From: Mycobacterium adipatum
GTDB lineage: Bacteria > Actinomycetota > Actinomycetes > Mycobacteriales > Mycobacteriaceae
DNA length: 64,000 nt
Direction of reading: 5' to 3'
NCBI RefSeq assembly: GCF_001644575.1
Contig: NZ_CP015596.1
Coordinates: 1,798,001 to 1,862,000 of the forward strand
The notes under the pieces were generated by a model. That model was not told the DNA's origin, made no database searches, and worked only from the letters and a program-made list of their open reading frames with translations. Shown here in pieces: positions 8,762 to 18,386 of this stretch. Made by a program: the position numbers and the translations under genes. Within the stretch, counting starts at the first letter, position 1. The number at the start of each line of letters is the position of its first letter.

Positions 8762-10165
8762 ATGCCCAACGTCTCCCGTCATTCCTCCCTGACCCCCGCC
8801 TACACCGGACGGCTGTCGACCAGCCCGATCCCGGCCCTGCGGTTGCCGGACGAATCGATGGAGCCCGAGCAGACCTATCGCTTCATCCATGACGAGCTGA
8901 TGCTCGACGGCAGTTCGCGGCTGAACCTGGCGACCTTCGTCACCACCTGGATGGACCCCGAAGCCGACCAGCTCATGTCGGAGACGTTCGACAAGAACAT
9001 GATCGACAAGGACGAATACCCCGTCACCGCGGCGATCGAGCAGCGTTGCGTGTGCATGGTCGCCGATCTGTTCCACGCCGAGGATCTGCGCGACGACGAT
9101 CAGTCGACGGCGGTCGGGGTGTCGACGGTCGGCTCCAGCGAGGCCGTCATGCTGGCCGGTCTGGCGATGAAATGGCGCTGGCGCGACAAGTTCGCCGGCA
9201 AGAACGGGGACGGCTGGAAGTCCCGCACCCCGAATCTGGTGATGGGTTCCAATGTTCAGGTGGTGTGGGAGAAGTTCTGCCGCTACTTCGACGTCGAGGC
9301 CCGGTACCTGCCGATGGCCGACGGGCGCTACGTGATCACCCCCGAGCAGGTGCTCGACGCGGTGGACGAGGACACCATCGGGGTGGTCGGCATCCTCGGC
9401 ACCACCTACACCGGCGAGCTGGAACCGATCGGCGAGATCTGTGCCGCCCTGGACCGCCTGGCCAAGGACAAGGGACTCGACATCCCGGTCCACGTCGACG
9501 CGGCCAGCGGCGGTTTCGTGGTTCCGTTCCTGCACCCGGACGTGGTGTGGGACTTCCGGCTGCCGCGCGTGGTGTCCATCAACGTCAGCGGCCACAAGTA
9601 CGGGCTCACCTACCCGGGCATCGGCTTCGTGGTGTGGCGCAACAAGGAGCACCTGCCCGAGGAGCTGGTCTTCCGGGTCAATTACCTCGGCGGGGACATG
9701 CCCACGTTCACGCTCAACTTCTCCCGCCCGGGCAACCAGGTGGTCGGCCAGTACTACAACTTCCTGCGTCTCGGCCGGGAGGGTTACCTGCAGGTGATGC
9801 GCTGCCTGTCGGAGACCGCGCAGTGGCTGGCCAGGGAACTTGCCGCGATGACCGTGGATAACACGCCGCTGTTCGAGGTCATCACCGACGGATCGGCAAT
9901 CCCGGTGGTCGCGTTCAAACTGGCCACCGACACCTCGTACACGGTGTTCGACATCTCCGCGCTCCTGCGCAGCTACGGCTGGCAGGTCCCGGCCTACACC
10001 ATGCCCGATGATGCCTCCGACGTCGCCGTGCTGCGCATCGTCGTGCGCGAGGGATTCTCGGCGAACCTGGCCCGCGCGCTGCGCGACGACCTGGTCGAGG
10101 TGCTGGGCAAACTGTCCAAGGTCGGCATCGGCGGCTTCGCCGACGAGGAGCATTTCGCGCACTGA
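8762..10165 (+). CDS. gadB: glutamate decarboxylase
   Basis: PLP enzyme that converts glutamate to GABA and CO2, consuming a proton; linked to acid tolerance and GABA shunt metabolism. The 467 residues match the GadA/B family length. The PLP lysine is in [13 protein letters not shown], preceded by the strand [13 protein letters not shown] that contacts the cofactor, and substrate-contact segments such as [13 protein letters not shown] are intact. It lies 9 bases after nnrDE with AGAAAGGA before the ATG, so the two are probably co-transcribed. No antiporter (gadC) is adjacent. Confidence 0.92.
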   Translation: MPNVSRHSSLTPAYTGRLSTSPIPALRLPDESMEPEQTYRFIHDELMLDGSSRLNLATFVTTWMDPEADQLMSETFDKNMIDKDEYPVTAAIEQRCVCMVADLFHAEDLRDDDQSTAVGVSTVGSSEAVMLAGLAMKWRWRDKFAGKNGDGWKSRTPNLVMGSNVQVVWEKFCRYFDVEARYLPMADGRYVITPEQVLDAVDEDTIGVVGILGTTYTGELEPIGEICAALDRLAKDKGLDIPVHVDAASGGFVVPFLHPDVVWDFRLPRVVSINVSGHKYGLTYPGIGFVVWRNKEHLPEELVFRVNYLGGDMPTFTLNFSRPGNQVVGQYYNFLRLGREGYLQVMRCLSETAQWLARELAAMTVDNTPLFEVITDGSAIPVVAFKLATDTSYTVFDISALLRSYGWQVPAYTMPDDASDVAVLRIVVREGFSANLARALRDDLVEVLGKLSKVGIGGFADEEHFAH

Positions 10166-10248
10166 CCCGCCACCTTGTGCTGGCTTCGCCGGTGGCCTCA
10201 GCTGTGAGGCACCGCGAGCACTCTGGGACAATCGACAGCGGTGACCCA

Positions 10249-11436
10249 ATGACCATGAACCCGACTTCCCGGACCACACCGCCGACGCCCTCCGCATCCG
10301 AGCGGGCGGTGCTGCCCACTGTGTCGATCGATCTCGACGCCATCGCGCACAACGTGCGCATCCTGCGCGAACACGCCGGTTCGGCCGCGGTGATGGTGGT
10401 GGTCAAGGCCGACGGCTACGGCCACGGCGCCGCGCCGGTGGCGCGTGCCGCGCTGGCCGCCGGCGCCGCCGAGATCGGGGTGGCCACCGTTGCCGAGGCG
10501 CTGGCGCTGCGCCGGGACGGCATCAGCGCGCCGGTGCTGGCGTGGCTGCATCCGCCGGGCACCGACTTCGCCCCGGCGCTGGCCGCCGACGTGCAGATCG
10601 CGGTGTCGTCGGCCGAACAGCTCGATGACCTCGTCGACGCGGCCCGGCGCACCGGCATCACCGCCGTCACCACCCTCAAGGTCGACACCGGGCTGAGCCG
10701 CAACGGGGTGGCCGCCGCCGATCTGCCCAAAGTGGCGACCGCGCTGGCGCACGCGGTCGCCGAGGGCACCATCCGCACCCGCGGCATCATGAGTCACCTC
10801 GCGTGCGGTGACGATCCGGCCAACCCCGGGCCCACCGACCTGCAGGCGCAGCGGTTCGAGGCCATGCGCGCCCAGGCCGACGCCGCCGGCGTGCGGTTCG
10901 AGATCGCGCACCTGTGCAATTCGCCGGCCGCCATGACCCGGCCGGACCTGGCCTACGACATGGTGCGTCCCGGGATCGCGGTGTACGGCCAACCCCCGAT
11001 TCCCGCGCTCGGCACCATGGGGCTGCGCCCGGCGATGACGCTCACGGCGCCGGTGGCGATGGTGCGGACGATCCGTGCCGGTGATGGGGTGTCCTACGGG
11101 CACACCTGGGTCGCCGACCGGGACACCACCGTGGCGTTGATACCGCTGGGCTACGCGGACGGGATCTTCCGGGCGCTCAGCAACCGCCTGCAGGTGTCCA
11201 TCAACGGGCAGCGCCGGCCGGGGATCGGTCGGGTCTGCATGGACCAGTTCGTGGTCGACCTCGGGCCCGGACCGGTCGACGTCAGCGTCGGGGACGAGGC
11301 AATCCTGTTCGGCCCCGGCGATTCCGGTGAGCAGACCGCCCAGGACTGGGCCGAGTTGATCGGCACGATCAACTACGAGGTGGTCACCAGCCCGCGGGGC
11401 CGGGTCACCCGCGTGTACCGCGGCGGGACGGGCTGA
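10249..11436 (+). CDS. alr: alanine racemase
   Basis: Interconverts L- and D-alanine for peptidoglycan; PLP-dependent. The PLP lysine sits in [12 protein letters not shown] (residue ~49), the catalytic tyrosine in [11 protein letters not shown], and [10 protein letters not shown] is conserved. The ATG at 10249 gives 395 residues; ATG at 10255 is a close alternative. GGGACAAT near 10225-10232 fits a -10, so the leader would be short. An Alr of ~390 residues is standard. It precedes the tsaE-tsaD block as in M. tuberculosis (Rv3423c). Confidence 0.92.
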   Translation: MTMNPTSRTTPPTPSASERAVLPTVSIDLDAIAHNVRILREHAGSAAVMVVVKADGYGHGAAPVARAALAAGAAEIGVATVAEALALRRDGISAPVLAWLHPPGTDFAPALAADVQIAVSSAEQLDDLVDAARRTGITAVTTLKVDTGLSRNGVAAADLPKVATALAHAVAEGTIRTRGIMSHLACGDDPANPGPTDLQAQRFEAMRAQADAAGVRFEIAHLCNSPAAMTRPDLAYDMVRPGIAVYGQPPIPALGTMGLRPAMTLTAPVAMVRTIRAGDGVSYGHTWVADRDTTVALIPLGYADGIFRALSNRLQVSINGQRRPGIGRVCMDQFVVDLGPGPVDVSVGDEAILFGPGDSGEQTAQDWAELIGTINYEVVTSPRGRVTRVYRGGTG

Positions 11437-11440
11437 AACC

Positions 11441-12559
11441 TTGGTAGACGACGATGTCCGCGAGCCGGAGAGCTGGCCTATCGCGCGCTGGCTGGCCGGG
11501 GTGGCCGGGCTGACGGCCGTCGGCTCGCTGGCCGGGGTTTCGGTGGCGCGTTCGCTGGCCCGCCGGGCCAGCGTGGACGACCCTTACGCGGGTGAGGATT
11601 TCGAGCTGCTGCACGATGACCGCAGCGTGGTGGTCACGACCGATGACGGGGTGCCGCTGGCGGTCCGCGAATGCGGACCGCCGGATGCTCCGCTGACCGT
11701 GGTGTTCGCGCACGGGTTCTGTCTGCGGATGGCCGCCTTTCACTTTCAGCGGGCTCGCCTCGCCGAGCAGTGGGGACCGCAGGTCCGGATGGTGTTCTAC
11801 GACCAGCGCGGCCACGGCCTGTCCGGTGACGCCTCACCGGACACCTTCACCGTGGCGCAACTGGGTCGCGACCTCGAGTCGGTCCTGGCGGTGCTGGCTC
11901 CGCGCGGTCCGGTCGTGCTGGTCGGGCACTCCATGGGCGGCATGACCGTGCTGGCACACGCCCGCCAGTTTCCGCAGCGCTATCCCACCCGGATTGTCGG
12001 GGCCGCGCTGATCTCCTCTGCCGCCGAAGGTGTTTCACGCTCCCCGCTGGGTGAGATCCTGCGCAATCCGGCACTGGAGGCGGCCCGGTTCGCGGTCCGT
12101 TACGCCCCCGGCCTGGTGCACCGCGGCCGAGGCGTGGCCCGCTCGATCATCGGGCCGGTGCTGCGCGCGGCCTCCTACGGTGACGAGAGCATCAGCCCCA
12201 GTGTGGTGGCCTTCAGCGAGAAGATGATGCACGACACCCCGGTGCACACCCTGGTCGGGTTCCTGCATGCGCTGGAGGTGCACGACGAAACCGAGGGCCT
12301 CATGGCACTGGCGAAGATCCCGACCCTGATCGCCTGCGGTGACCGTGATCTGCTCACGCCGCTGGAGTACTCGCAGGAGATGGCCTTGGCGCTACCCAAA
12401 TCGGAACTGGTGATCGCCGAGGGCGCCGGACATCTCGTCCAATTGGAACAACCCGAGTTGATCGATGACGCACTGGTGCGCCTGGTCGAACGGGCCACCC
12501 CCTCCAAGCTGGTCGCGCTCACTCGTCGGTTGAAGGAACGGGCCCGCAACCATGGCTGA
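11441..12559 (+). CDS. alpha/beta hydrolase, membrane-associated N-terminus
   Basis: A 372-residue alpha/beta-fold hydrolase. An N-terminal hydrophobic stretch (IARWLAGVAGLTAVGSLAGVSVA) may anchor it. The nucleophile elbow is VGHSMGGM, the acid is the Asp in CGDRDLLTP and the His is in EGAGHLVQLE. Substrate cannot be told; this fold covers lipases, esterases and epoxide hydrolases. The start is uncertain: TTG at 11441, four bases after alr, is the longest option. It overlaps tsaE by 8 bases, so it is part of the alr-tsaE operon. Confidence 0.82.
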   Translation: MVDDDVREPESWPIARWLAGVAGLTAVGSLAGVSVARSLARRASVDDPYAGEDFELLHDDRSVVVTTDDGVPLAVRECGPPDAPLTVVFAHGFCLRMAAFHFQRARLAEQWGPQVRMVFYDQRGHGLSGDASPDTFTVAQLGRDLESVLAVLAPRGPVVLVGHSMGGMTVLAHARQFPQRYPTRIVGAALISSAAEGVSRSPLGEILRNPALEAARFAVRYAPGLVHRGRGVARSIIGPVLRAASYGDESISPSVVAFSEKMMHDTPVHTLVGFLHALEVHDETEGLMALAKIPTLIACGDRDLLTPLEYSQEMALALPKSELVIAEGAGHLVQLEQPELIDDALVRLVERATPSKLVALTRRLKERARNHG

Positions 12560-13016
12560 GCGCACCGCGGGCACCGCCGTACTACCCACCGCCGAGGACA
12601 CCGCCGCGCTCGGCGCGCGCCTGGGTGCGGAGTTGCGCGCGGGGGACGTGGTGGTGCTCTCCGGTCCGCTCGGTGCGGGAAAGACGATGCTCACCAAGGG
12701 TATTGCGGCGGCCATGGATGTCGATGGTCCGGTCACCTCGCCCACCTACGTGTTGGCGCGGGTGCATCCGGCCCGCCGCGCCGGGGCGCCGGCCCTGGTG
12801 CACGTGGACATCTACCGGCTGCTCGACCACGGCGGCGATCTGCTCGGCGAACTCGACTCGCTGGACCTCGACACCGATCTCGCCGACTCGGTCGTCGTGG
12901 TCGAGTGGGGGGAGGGTTTGGCCGAGCGCCTCTCCGAGCGCCACCTCGACATCCGCCTCGACCGGGCCGGGGACTCCGAGACCCGCACCGCGACATGGCA
13001 ATGGAGCACTTCATGA
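12552..13016 (+). CDS. tsaE: tRNA t6A biosynthesis ATPase TsaE
   Basis: ATPase partner of TsaB-TsaD in making N6-threonylcarbamoyl-adenosine at position 37 of ANN-decoding tRNAs. The 154 residues carry a Walker A, SGPLGAGKTMLTKG, then the conserved SPTYVLARVH and HVDIYRL segments and the VVVEWGEGL motif. The gene starts inside the end of the hydrolase gene and its stop overlaps the tsaB start as ATGA, so translation is likely coupled. Confidence 0.92.
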   Translation: MAERTAGTAVLPTAEDTAALGARLGAELRAGDVVVLSGPLGAGKTMLTKGIAAAMDVDGPVTSPTYVLARVHPARRAGAPALVHVDIYRLLDHGGDLLGELDSLDLDTDLADSVVVVEWGEGLAERLSERHLDIRLDRAGDSETRTATWQWSTS

Positions 13017-13642
13017 TTGTGTTGGCCCTCGACACCGCAACTCCCGCAGTCACCGCCGGAATCGTGGAGGTCGGCGAGGCGATCACCACGCTGGCCGAGC
13101 GCACCATCGTCGACGCCCGCGCCCACGCCGAACGGCTCACCCCCAATGTGATTGCCGCACTGGCCGACAGCGGCAAGGCGATGGCCGATCTACATGCAGT
13201 GGTGGTGGGCTGCGGGCCCGGCCCGTTCACCGGGCTGCGAGTCGGGATGGCCACCGCGGCCGCCTACGGTCAGGCGCTCGGCATCCCGGTGCACGGCGTG
13301 TGCACCCTCGATGCGATCGCCCGCGCCACCCTTGGTGATGTCCTCATCGTCACCGATGCGCGCCGCCGCGAGGTGTACTGGGCCCGCTACCGCGACGGCT
13401 TGCGCCTCACCGGCCCGGCGGTCAACGCGGCAACCGACGTGAGCACCGACGGTGTGCAGTCGGTGGCCGGCTCACCGGCCCTTGCCGCGGTCTTCGGGCT
13501 GCCGGTGATCGGACCGGAGTACCCGGGCGCCGCCCAACTCGTTGCGGCCGTGCCGGATTGGACGCGTGACCCGGACCCGCTGGTGCCGCTGTACCTGCGT
13601 CGACCGGATGCCAAGACGCTCGCCGAACGGGGCTTGGCGTGA
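13013..13642 (+). CDS. tsaB: tRNA threonylcarbamoyladenosine protein TsaB
   Basis: Inactive ASKHA-fold partner that dimerises with TsaD in the t6A complex. The 209-residue protein opens with IVLALDTATPAVTAG and contains the family signature GCGPGPFTGLRVGMATA. The ATG at 13013 overlaps the tsaE stop; a longer frame upstream is non-coding in composition. Its end overlaps the rimI GTG (GTGA). Confidence 0.92.
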   Translation: MIVLALDTATPAVTAGIVEVGEAITTLAERTIVDARAHAERLTPNVIAALADSGKAMADLHAVVVGCGPGPFTGLRVGMATAAAYGQALGIPVHGVCTLDAIARATLGDVLIVTDARRREVYWARYRDGLRLTGPAVNAATDVSTDGVQSVAGSPALAAVFGLPVIGPEYPGAAQLVAAVPDWTRDPDPLVPLYLRRPDAKTLAERGLA

Positions 13643-14103
13643 CCGAACCGACCACAGTGAAGATCGAGGCGCTGACCAAGGCGGACGCGGTGCGGTGTGC
13701 GGAACTTGAGGCGCAGCTGTTCGCCGGTGACGATCCGTGGCCGCCCGCGGCGTTCCTGCACGCGCTGGACGGTAAGCACAACCACTACGTGGCGGCCCGC
13801 GACGAGGGCCGGCTGATCGGGTATGCCGGCATCTCCCGGCTGGGCCGGATCCCACCGTACGAGTACGAGGTGCACACCATCGGCGTCGACCCGGCCTATC
13901 AGGGCCGCGGTATCGGCCGCCGGCTGCTCGATGACCTGCTGCACTTCGCCAGCCGCGGTGAGGTGTTCCTGGAGGTCCGCACCGATAACGACGCGGCCAT
14001 CAATCTGTACAAGAGCGTCGGCTTCGCCACGGTGGGTGTGCGCAAGCGGTACTACAAGGTCAGCGGTGCCGATGCCTACACCATGAAACGGGACGCGACA
14101 TGA
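13639..14103 (+). CDS. rimI: GNAT N-acetyltransferase RimI
   Basis: Acetyl-CoA-dependent N-terminal acetyltransferase; in E. coli it acts on ribosomal protein S18. The 154 residues show the GNAT acetyl-CoA loop [18 protein letters not shown] and the C-terminal [23 protein letters not shown] motif typical of RimI. The GTG start overlaps the tsaB stop, and the end overlaps tsaD (ATGA). In mycobacteria rimI is placed between tsaB and tsaD in the same way. Confidence 0.9.
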   Translation: MTEPTTVKIEALTKADAVRCAELEAQLFAGDDPWPPAAFLHALDGKHNHYVAARDEGRLIGYAGISRLGRIPPYEYEVHTIGVDPAYQGRGIGRRLLDDLLHFASRGEVFLEVRTDNDAAINLYKSVGFATVGVRKRYYKVSGADAYTMKRDAT

Positions 14104-15134
14104 TCATCCTGGCCATCGAAAGCTCCTGTGACGAAACCGGAGTCGGCATCGCGCGGCTCGACGCGGAACCGGGCGGGCCGGTGTCGGTGACGCTGCTGGC
14201 CGACGAGGTGGCCTCCAGCGTGGAGGAGCACACACGCTTCGGTGGGGTGGTGCCCGAAATCGCCTCCCGGGCGCACCTGGAGGCGCTCGGTCCCACCATG
14301 CGCCGCGCCCTGGACACCGCGGGCATCGCGCGCCCCGACGTTGTGGCCGCCACCATCGGACCGGGCTTGGCGGGCGCCCTGCTGGTGGGAGTCGCTGCCG
14401 CCAAAGCCTATTCGGCCGCCTGGGGGGTGCCGTTCTATGCGGTCAACCATCTCGGCGGACACCTGGCCGCCGACGTGTACGACCACGGCCCGCTGCCCGA
14501 ATGCGTGGGGCTGCTGGTCTCGGGCGGGCACACCAACCTGCTGCACGTGCGGTCGCTGGGCGAGCCCATCACCGAGCTGGGCAGCACCGTCGACGACGCG
14601 GCGGGGGAGGCCTATGACAAGGTCGCGCGCCTGCTCGGGCTCGGCTACCCCGGCGGCAAGCCGCTCGACGATCTCGCCCGTACCGGGAACCCCGACGCCA
14701 TCGTGTTCCCGCGCGGGATGACCGGTCCGCGGGATGCACCGTACGCGTTCAGCTTCTCCGGGCTCAAGACCGCCGTCGCCCGCCACCTGGAGAAGCACCC
14801 GGATGCCTCGCCGGCCGATGTGGCCGCCGGCTTCCAGGAGGCCGTCGCCGATGTGCTGACCGCCAAGGCGGTGCGCGCGGCGACCGACCTCGGGGTGTCC
14901 ACACTGCTGATCGCCGGCGGGGTGGCCGCCAACTCCCGGGTGCGTGAACTCGCCGAGCAGCGCTGCGCGGCAGCCGGTCTGACGCTGCGCGTGCCGCGTC
15001 CCCGGTTGTGCACCGACAACGGCGCGATGATCGCCTCGTTCGCGGCCCATCTCATCGCGGCCGGGGCGCCGGCGTCGGCACTGGATGCGGCCAGCGACCC
15101 CGGCCTGCCGGTGGTCAAGGGCCAGGTCGCATGA
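14100..15134 (+). CDS. tsaD: tRNA N6-adenosine threonylcarbamoyltransferase TsaD
   Basis: Transfers the threonylcarbamoyl group to A37 of tRNA. The 344-residue ASKHA protein carries the metal-binding pair in [10 protein letters not shown], the ATP-binding segments [12 protein letters not shown] and VSGGHTNL, and the C-terminal [11 protein letters not shown] and DNGAMIA motifs. Starts within the rimI stop (ATGA) and overlaps the following NTF2-like gene the same way, making a five-gene coupled chain. Confidence 0.93.
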   Translation: MIILAIESSCDETGVGIARLDAEPGGPVSVTLLADEVASSVEEHTRFGGVVPEIASRAHLEALGPTMRRALDTAGIARPDVVAATIGPGLAGALLVGVAAAKAYSAAWGVPFYAVNHLGGHLAADVYDHGPLPECVGLLVSGGHTNLLHVRSLGEPITELGSTVDDAAGEAYDKVARLLGLGYPGGKPLDDLARTGNPDAIVFPRGMTGPRDAPYAFSFSGLKTAVARHLEKHPDASPADVAAGFQEAVADVLTAKAVRAATDLGVSTLLIAGGVAANSRVRELAEQRCAAAGLTLRVPRPRLCTDNGAMIASFAAHLIAAGAPASALDAASDPGLPVVKGQVA

Positions 15135-15556
15135 AACAGGACATTCTGGAGCTGCTGTACCGCTACGCCGAACTGATCGATGCGGGGGACTTCGACGGTG
15201 TCGGGGTGCTGCTGGGGCGCGGCTCGTTCATGGGGGTGACCGGCGCCGAGGCGATCGCCGGACTGTTCGCGGCGTCCACCCGTCGCTTTCCCGAGCACGG
15301 CGGAACGCCACGCACCCGGCATCTGGTGCTCAACCCGATCGTCGACATCGACGGGGACACCGCGCGGGCGCGCTCGACGTTCTGCGTGCTCCAGCAGACC
15401 GACACCGTCGCACTGCAACCCATCGTCGTCGGCCGTTACGCCGACACCTTCGCCCGTGACGAGCAGGGCTGGTATTTCACCGGCCGCCACGTCGATATCG
15501 AGATGCTCGGCGACGTGTCCGACCACCTGATGATCGACCCCACCCGGCTCGGCTGA
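15131..15556 (+). CDS. SnoaL/NTF2-like protein
   Basis: A 141-residue cone-fold protein of the NTF2-like superfamily: helix [24 protein letters not shown], then [28 protein letters not shown] and the closing strand [14 protein letters not shown]. Members include hydroxylating or dehydrating enzymes and binding proteins; the substrate here is unknown. Its ATG overlaps the tsaD stop (ATGA), so it is translated with the t6A block although no functional link is known. It converges with the PucR gene. Confidence 0.78.
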   Translation: MKQDILELLYRYAELIDAGDFDGVGVLLGRGSFMGVTGAEAIAGLFAASTRRFPEHGGTPRTRHLVLNPIVDIDGDTARARSTFCVLQQTDTVALQPIVVGRYADTFARDEQGWYFTGRHVDIEMLGDVSDHLMIDPTRLG

Positions 15557-15585
15557 CGGTCGGCCGGCGGACGAGCAATCGCCGC

Positions 15586-16614
15586 TCAGTGATCGCTGCG
15601 CGCCTCGTTGATCTGGTGCACGCGCACACTGACCTCCAACTGGAAGCGATCCGCGGGATTCTTCAGCGACAACCCGGTGAGGTCCTCGATCAGTTTGATC
15701 CGGTACAGCAGCGAATGCCGATTCAGGAACAGCGCTCGCGCGGCCGCACTGGTGTTGACGGCCTCGTTGAGCAGGATCTCCAACGTGTGCACGAGTTGGC
15801 CGCGGCGGGTCTTGTCGTAATCGACCAGCGGCTGCAGCGTTTTGAGGATGGTCGCCATGCTGCGGGGGTGCTGGCGCAGCACCTCGGCGAACTGTTGCGG
15901 TCCGATCGGGCCGTCGGGAACGGGCGCGACGGTGACGGACCCGTTGTGCTCCGGCGGCAGCAGCACCCAGCTGGCCAGACCGTCGGGCAGGCCGCTGGGC
16001 CGCCGCGCCGACTCGACCAGCTCGGAGCCCACCGACGCGGGCAGCGGTGCGGACAGGTGGATCATCACCAGGTCCTCGGTGATCGAGGTCCTGGTGGTGA
16101 TCCCGTAGGTGTGCGCCAGCTGGGCCAGGGTGTGGGCGAAGGTCTCGGTGTGTTCGGCCCACCGCGGGTCGTGGTCCTCGCGCCGGCCGATGACCATCTG
16201 GATCAAGGCATCGACGGGCGCGGCATTCAGCAGCGGCAACAGCTGGCGCTGGATGTCGGCGAAGGGGACCTCCCACGGCAACATCACCAACGGGAATTCG
16301 TGGGTGTCGGCCAATGGAACCAGCGTGGCCAACAGGTCGCGGGTGTCGATATCCGGTGGCCCGCCCAGTGCCACCCCGGCAGCCGGCGAGGACATCAGGA
16401 AGGTGAGGAACTCACGTACCCCGGGCTGGCGGACATCGGTACCGGTGGTCAGGACGAAATCGCCGGGCCGCACGAAGTCCTCGGCGGGCGCGTGCATGAT
16501 GTCGACCCACAACACCTCACGGGTGAGCCCCCGATGCCCGGCCAGGACCGAACCCTGATCCAGCGGCGGGATGGTCAAGGCCTCCGCCACGGTCAGTGAC
16601 GCACCCGCAGACAT
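15586..16614 (-). CDS. PucR/CdaR-family transcriptional regulator
   Basis: A 342-residue regulator. The N-terminal ~125 residues match the PucR effector domain (LTVAEALTIPPLDQGSVLAG, EDFVRPGDFVLTTGT). The C-terminal ~60 residues are the PucR helix-turn-helix (LEILLNEAVNTSAAARALFLNRHSLLYRIKLIEDLTG). It is the distal gene after an APC permease on the same strand and is divergent, across the permease, from the diol dehydratase cluster. PucR proteins often control use of nitrogenous or alcohol substrates, so it probably regulates this cassette; its effector is unknown. Confidence 0.82.
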   Translation of the reverse strand: MSAGASLTVAEALTIPPLDQGSVLAGHRGLTREVLWVDIMHAPAEDFVRPGDFVLTTGTDVRQPGVREFLTFLMSSPAAGVALGGPPDIDTRDLLATLVPLADTHEFPLVMLPWEVPFADIQRQLLPLLNAAPVDALIQMVIGRREDHDPRWAEHTETFAHTLAQLAHTYGITTRTSITEDLVMIHLSAPLPASVGSELVESARRPSGLPDGLASWVLLPPEHNGSVTVAPVPDGPIGPQQFAEVLRQHPRSMATILKTLQPLVDYDKTRRGQLVHTLEILLNEAVNTSAAARALFLNRHSLLYRIKLIEDLTGLSLKNPADRFQLEVSVRVHQINEARSDH

Positions 16615-16638
16615 ATCGCCCGTTTCCTCTCGAAATCG

Positions 16639-16682
16639 GCGGGTCGCTGACGCGCCGGATTCCGACGGTATCAGCGACCCGC
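16639..16682 (-). terminator. 12-bp inverted repeat between permease and regulator genes
   Basis: A perfect 12-bp stem, GCGGGTCGCTGA at 16639-16650 against its complement at 16671-16682, encloses a 20-base loop. It lies just after the permease stop and before the PucR start on the minus strand. No U-run follows, so it could be a mycobacterial-type terminator, an attenuator lowering regulator expression, or a protein-binding site. Confidence 0.5.
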
Positions 16683-16707
16683 GACGTGCCGAGGGGGCTC
16701 CTGGCGA

Positions 16708-18141
16708 TCAGGACTTCGCGACCGCCAGGTCGTCGGGTACCCGTCCGCTCAGGGCCGCGCCGATCGCGAGGAACACCACCGGCGCGATGCCGAAGATGAT
16801 CGCCAGGGTGGTGGAACCGCCGACGACCAGCGTGAGGTTCGCGATGATGAGCGCCACGGCCGCCGCCAGGACGATCGTGGCCACCGCGGCGAGGACGATG
16901 ACGTTCGCCGGTCCGCCGCGCCGCTTGAAGAACAACCCGACGGAGATCGTCGTGAGCAGCCACAGGATCGACAGCCCCCAGATGCCCAGCCCACCGAGCG
17001 GGCCGAAGATCTGCAGCACGGGATCGAGCCCGATCACCACGAACACGCCCATGATCACGATCGACACCACGGAGACCACGACCGAGGCATTGGCCGGCGA
17101 TCCCAGCCTGGGGTGCACCTCGCCGAGCCGCTTCGGGAGCACGTTGTCGCGGCCCAGCACGAACGTGTACCGCGAGCAGATGTTGTGAAAGGCCAGCGCG
17201 CAGGCGAACACGCTGACGAACCAGAACAGGGTGGTGAGGTCCTTGCCCAGCATGCCGAGGTACTTCTCGGCGGTGTTCACCATGAAGTTGTCCGGGTCGT
17301 CGGTGGCAACCTGGATGGCGTCGTTCCCGCCGTTGCCCTCGACCAGCGCCCAGCTGGAGAACGCGTAGAAGCTGGCCACGATCCCGACGGCCCAGTAGGT
17401 GGCGCGCGGGACCGTGCGGTCGGGGTCGCGCGCCTCGTCCCGGAAGACTGCCGTCGCTTCGACACCGACGAAACCCCACAGGGCGTAGAGCAGCGCGATG
17501 CCGAACGCCCCGCTGATGCCCGACGGGGTGAAGGAATCGCCGGTGATGCCCTTCTCGCCGCCCTGGAGCACGATGACCAGATCGAGGATGACCAGGATGG
17601 CGACCTCGGAGACCAGGAAGATGCCCAGCACCTTGGCGCTGAGTTCGATATCGCGGTACCCGAGGAACGCGATGATGAGCAGGACCAGCCCGGTCAGGAC
17701 CCACCACGGCACCGCCGGGGCGCCGACGATCTCCAAGAGGCCGGCCAGGATGACGCCGTCGTACGCGGCGACCGCCAGCAGCGTCGCCAGGTAGGCGGGC
17801 AGCGCCAGTACGGCGGCACCGGTACCGGCCGCTTTGCCGAGGCCCTTCTGGATGTAGGCGTAGAAGGCGCCGGTGTCGGTGACGTACTTCGACATGGCCA
17901 CGAAGCTCGCGGCAAACAGCAGGAAAATGACGCCGGCGACCAGGAACGCCACCGGGATGCCCGTGGAACCGCCGAGCACCATCGCGATGGGGACGTTGCC
18001 GCCGACGGTCGACAGCGGTGCCGCGGCGGCCACCACCATCAGCACGATGGCGGGCACGCCGAGGTTGCCCCGCAGGCGGCCGCGCGTATCCGGTGGCGTC
18101 GCGCCACCAGGACTTTCGCCAGTATTGAGTACTTCGGACAT
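16708..18141 (-). CDS. APC-family amino acid/amine permease
   Basis: A 477-residue secondary transporter with about 12 membrane helices. It opens, after a ~30-residue polar tail, with the APC signature LGVPAIVLMVVAAAAPLSTVGGNVPIA (cut here for clarity) followed by helix 2 GVIFLLFAASFVAMSKYV. The conserved helix 6 region is GFVGVEATAVFRDEARDPDRTV. The ATG at 18141 follows GAGGAGGA. It is divergent from the B12-dependent dehydratase, so it may bring in the substrate, perhaps an amino alcohol or amino acid; this is inference. The PucR gene lies downstream. Confidence 0.85.
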   Translation of the reverse strand: MSEVLNTGESPGGATPPDTRGRLRGNLGVPAIVLMVVAAAAPLSTVGGNVPIAMVLGGSTGIPVAFLVAGVIFLLFAASFVAMSKYVTDTGAFYAYIQKGLGKAAGTGAAVLALPAYLATLLAVAAYDGVILAGLLEIVGAPAVPWWVLTGLVLLIIAFLGYRDIELSAKVLGIFLVSEVAILVILDLVIVLQGGEKGITGDSFTPSGISGAFGIALLYALWGFVGVEATAVFRDEARDPDRTVPRATYWAVGIVASFYAFSSWALVEGNGGNDAIQVATDDPDNFMVNTAEKYLGMLGKDLTTLFWFVSVFACALAFHNICSRYTFVLGRDNVLPKRLGEVHPRLGSPANASVVVSVVSIVIMGVFVVIGLDPVLQIFGPLGGLGIWGLSILWLLTTISVGLFFKRRGGPANVIVLAAVATIVLAAAVALIIANLTLVVGGSTTLAIIFGIAPVVFLAIGAALSGRVPDDLAVAKS

Positions 18142-18386
18142 CGGGATCCTCCTCTGGCCGCGGCGCGACGGTTCGTCGGCGCCGAGTTCGGGGGAAAGTC
18201 TGCGAGACGGCGGCGGTGTCTGCCAGCGGTCTTCGTCACTTTCCAACATCTTGTTGTAATCCGGTCACAGATTTGGGGGGCAATATGTGCTCTTCTCACA
18301 CATGTTGTTGGAAGCTCGAGTCGTACCGTTGTCCGCCCCGAGCGCCTGGCCGATGCTGTGTGCACACGCGACGAGAGAGGCCCACC
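18142..18386. promoter_or_regulatory. divergent regulatory region, permease versus diol dehydratase
   Basis: The 245-base gap has a comparatively AT-rich centre (18235-18315). CAACA-TCT-TGTTG at 18244-18256 is a small perfect inverted repeat. TTCCAACA at 18241-18248 recurs inverted as TGTTGGAA at 18306-18313, 58 bases apart, a layout that would suit a regulator binding two sites. The PucR protein is the obvious candidate. No cobalamin riboswitch core was recognised. Confidence 0.45.

Noticed and set aside
7244..10297. 1017-codon open frame on the minus strand across nnrDE, gadB and alr
   Set aside because: It is antisense to three clear enzymes and its residues are the Arg/Gly/His-rich mix expected from reversed GC-rich codons; no domain is recognisable.
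18142..18386. Cobalamin riboswitch upstream of the dehydratase
   Set aside because: No B12-box core or conserved stems could be found in the leader.
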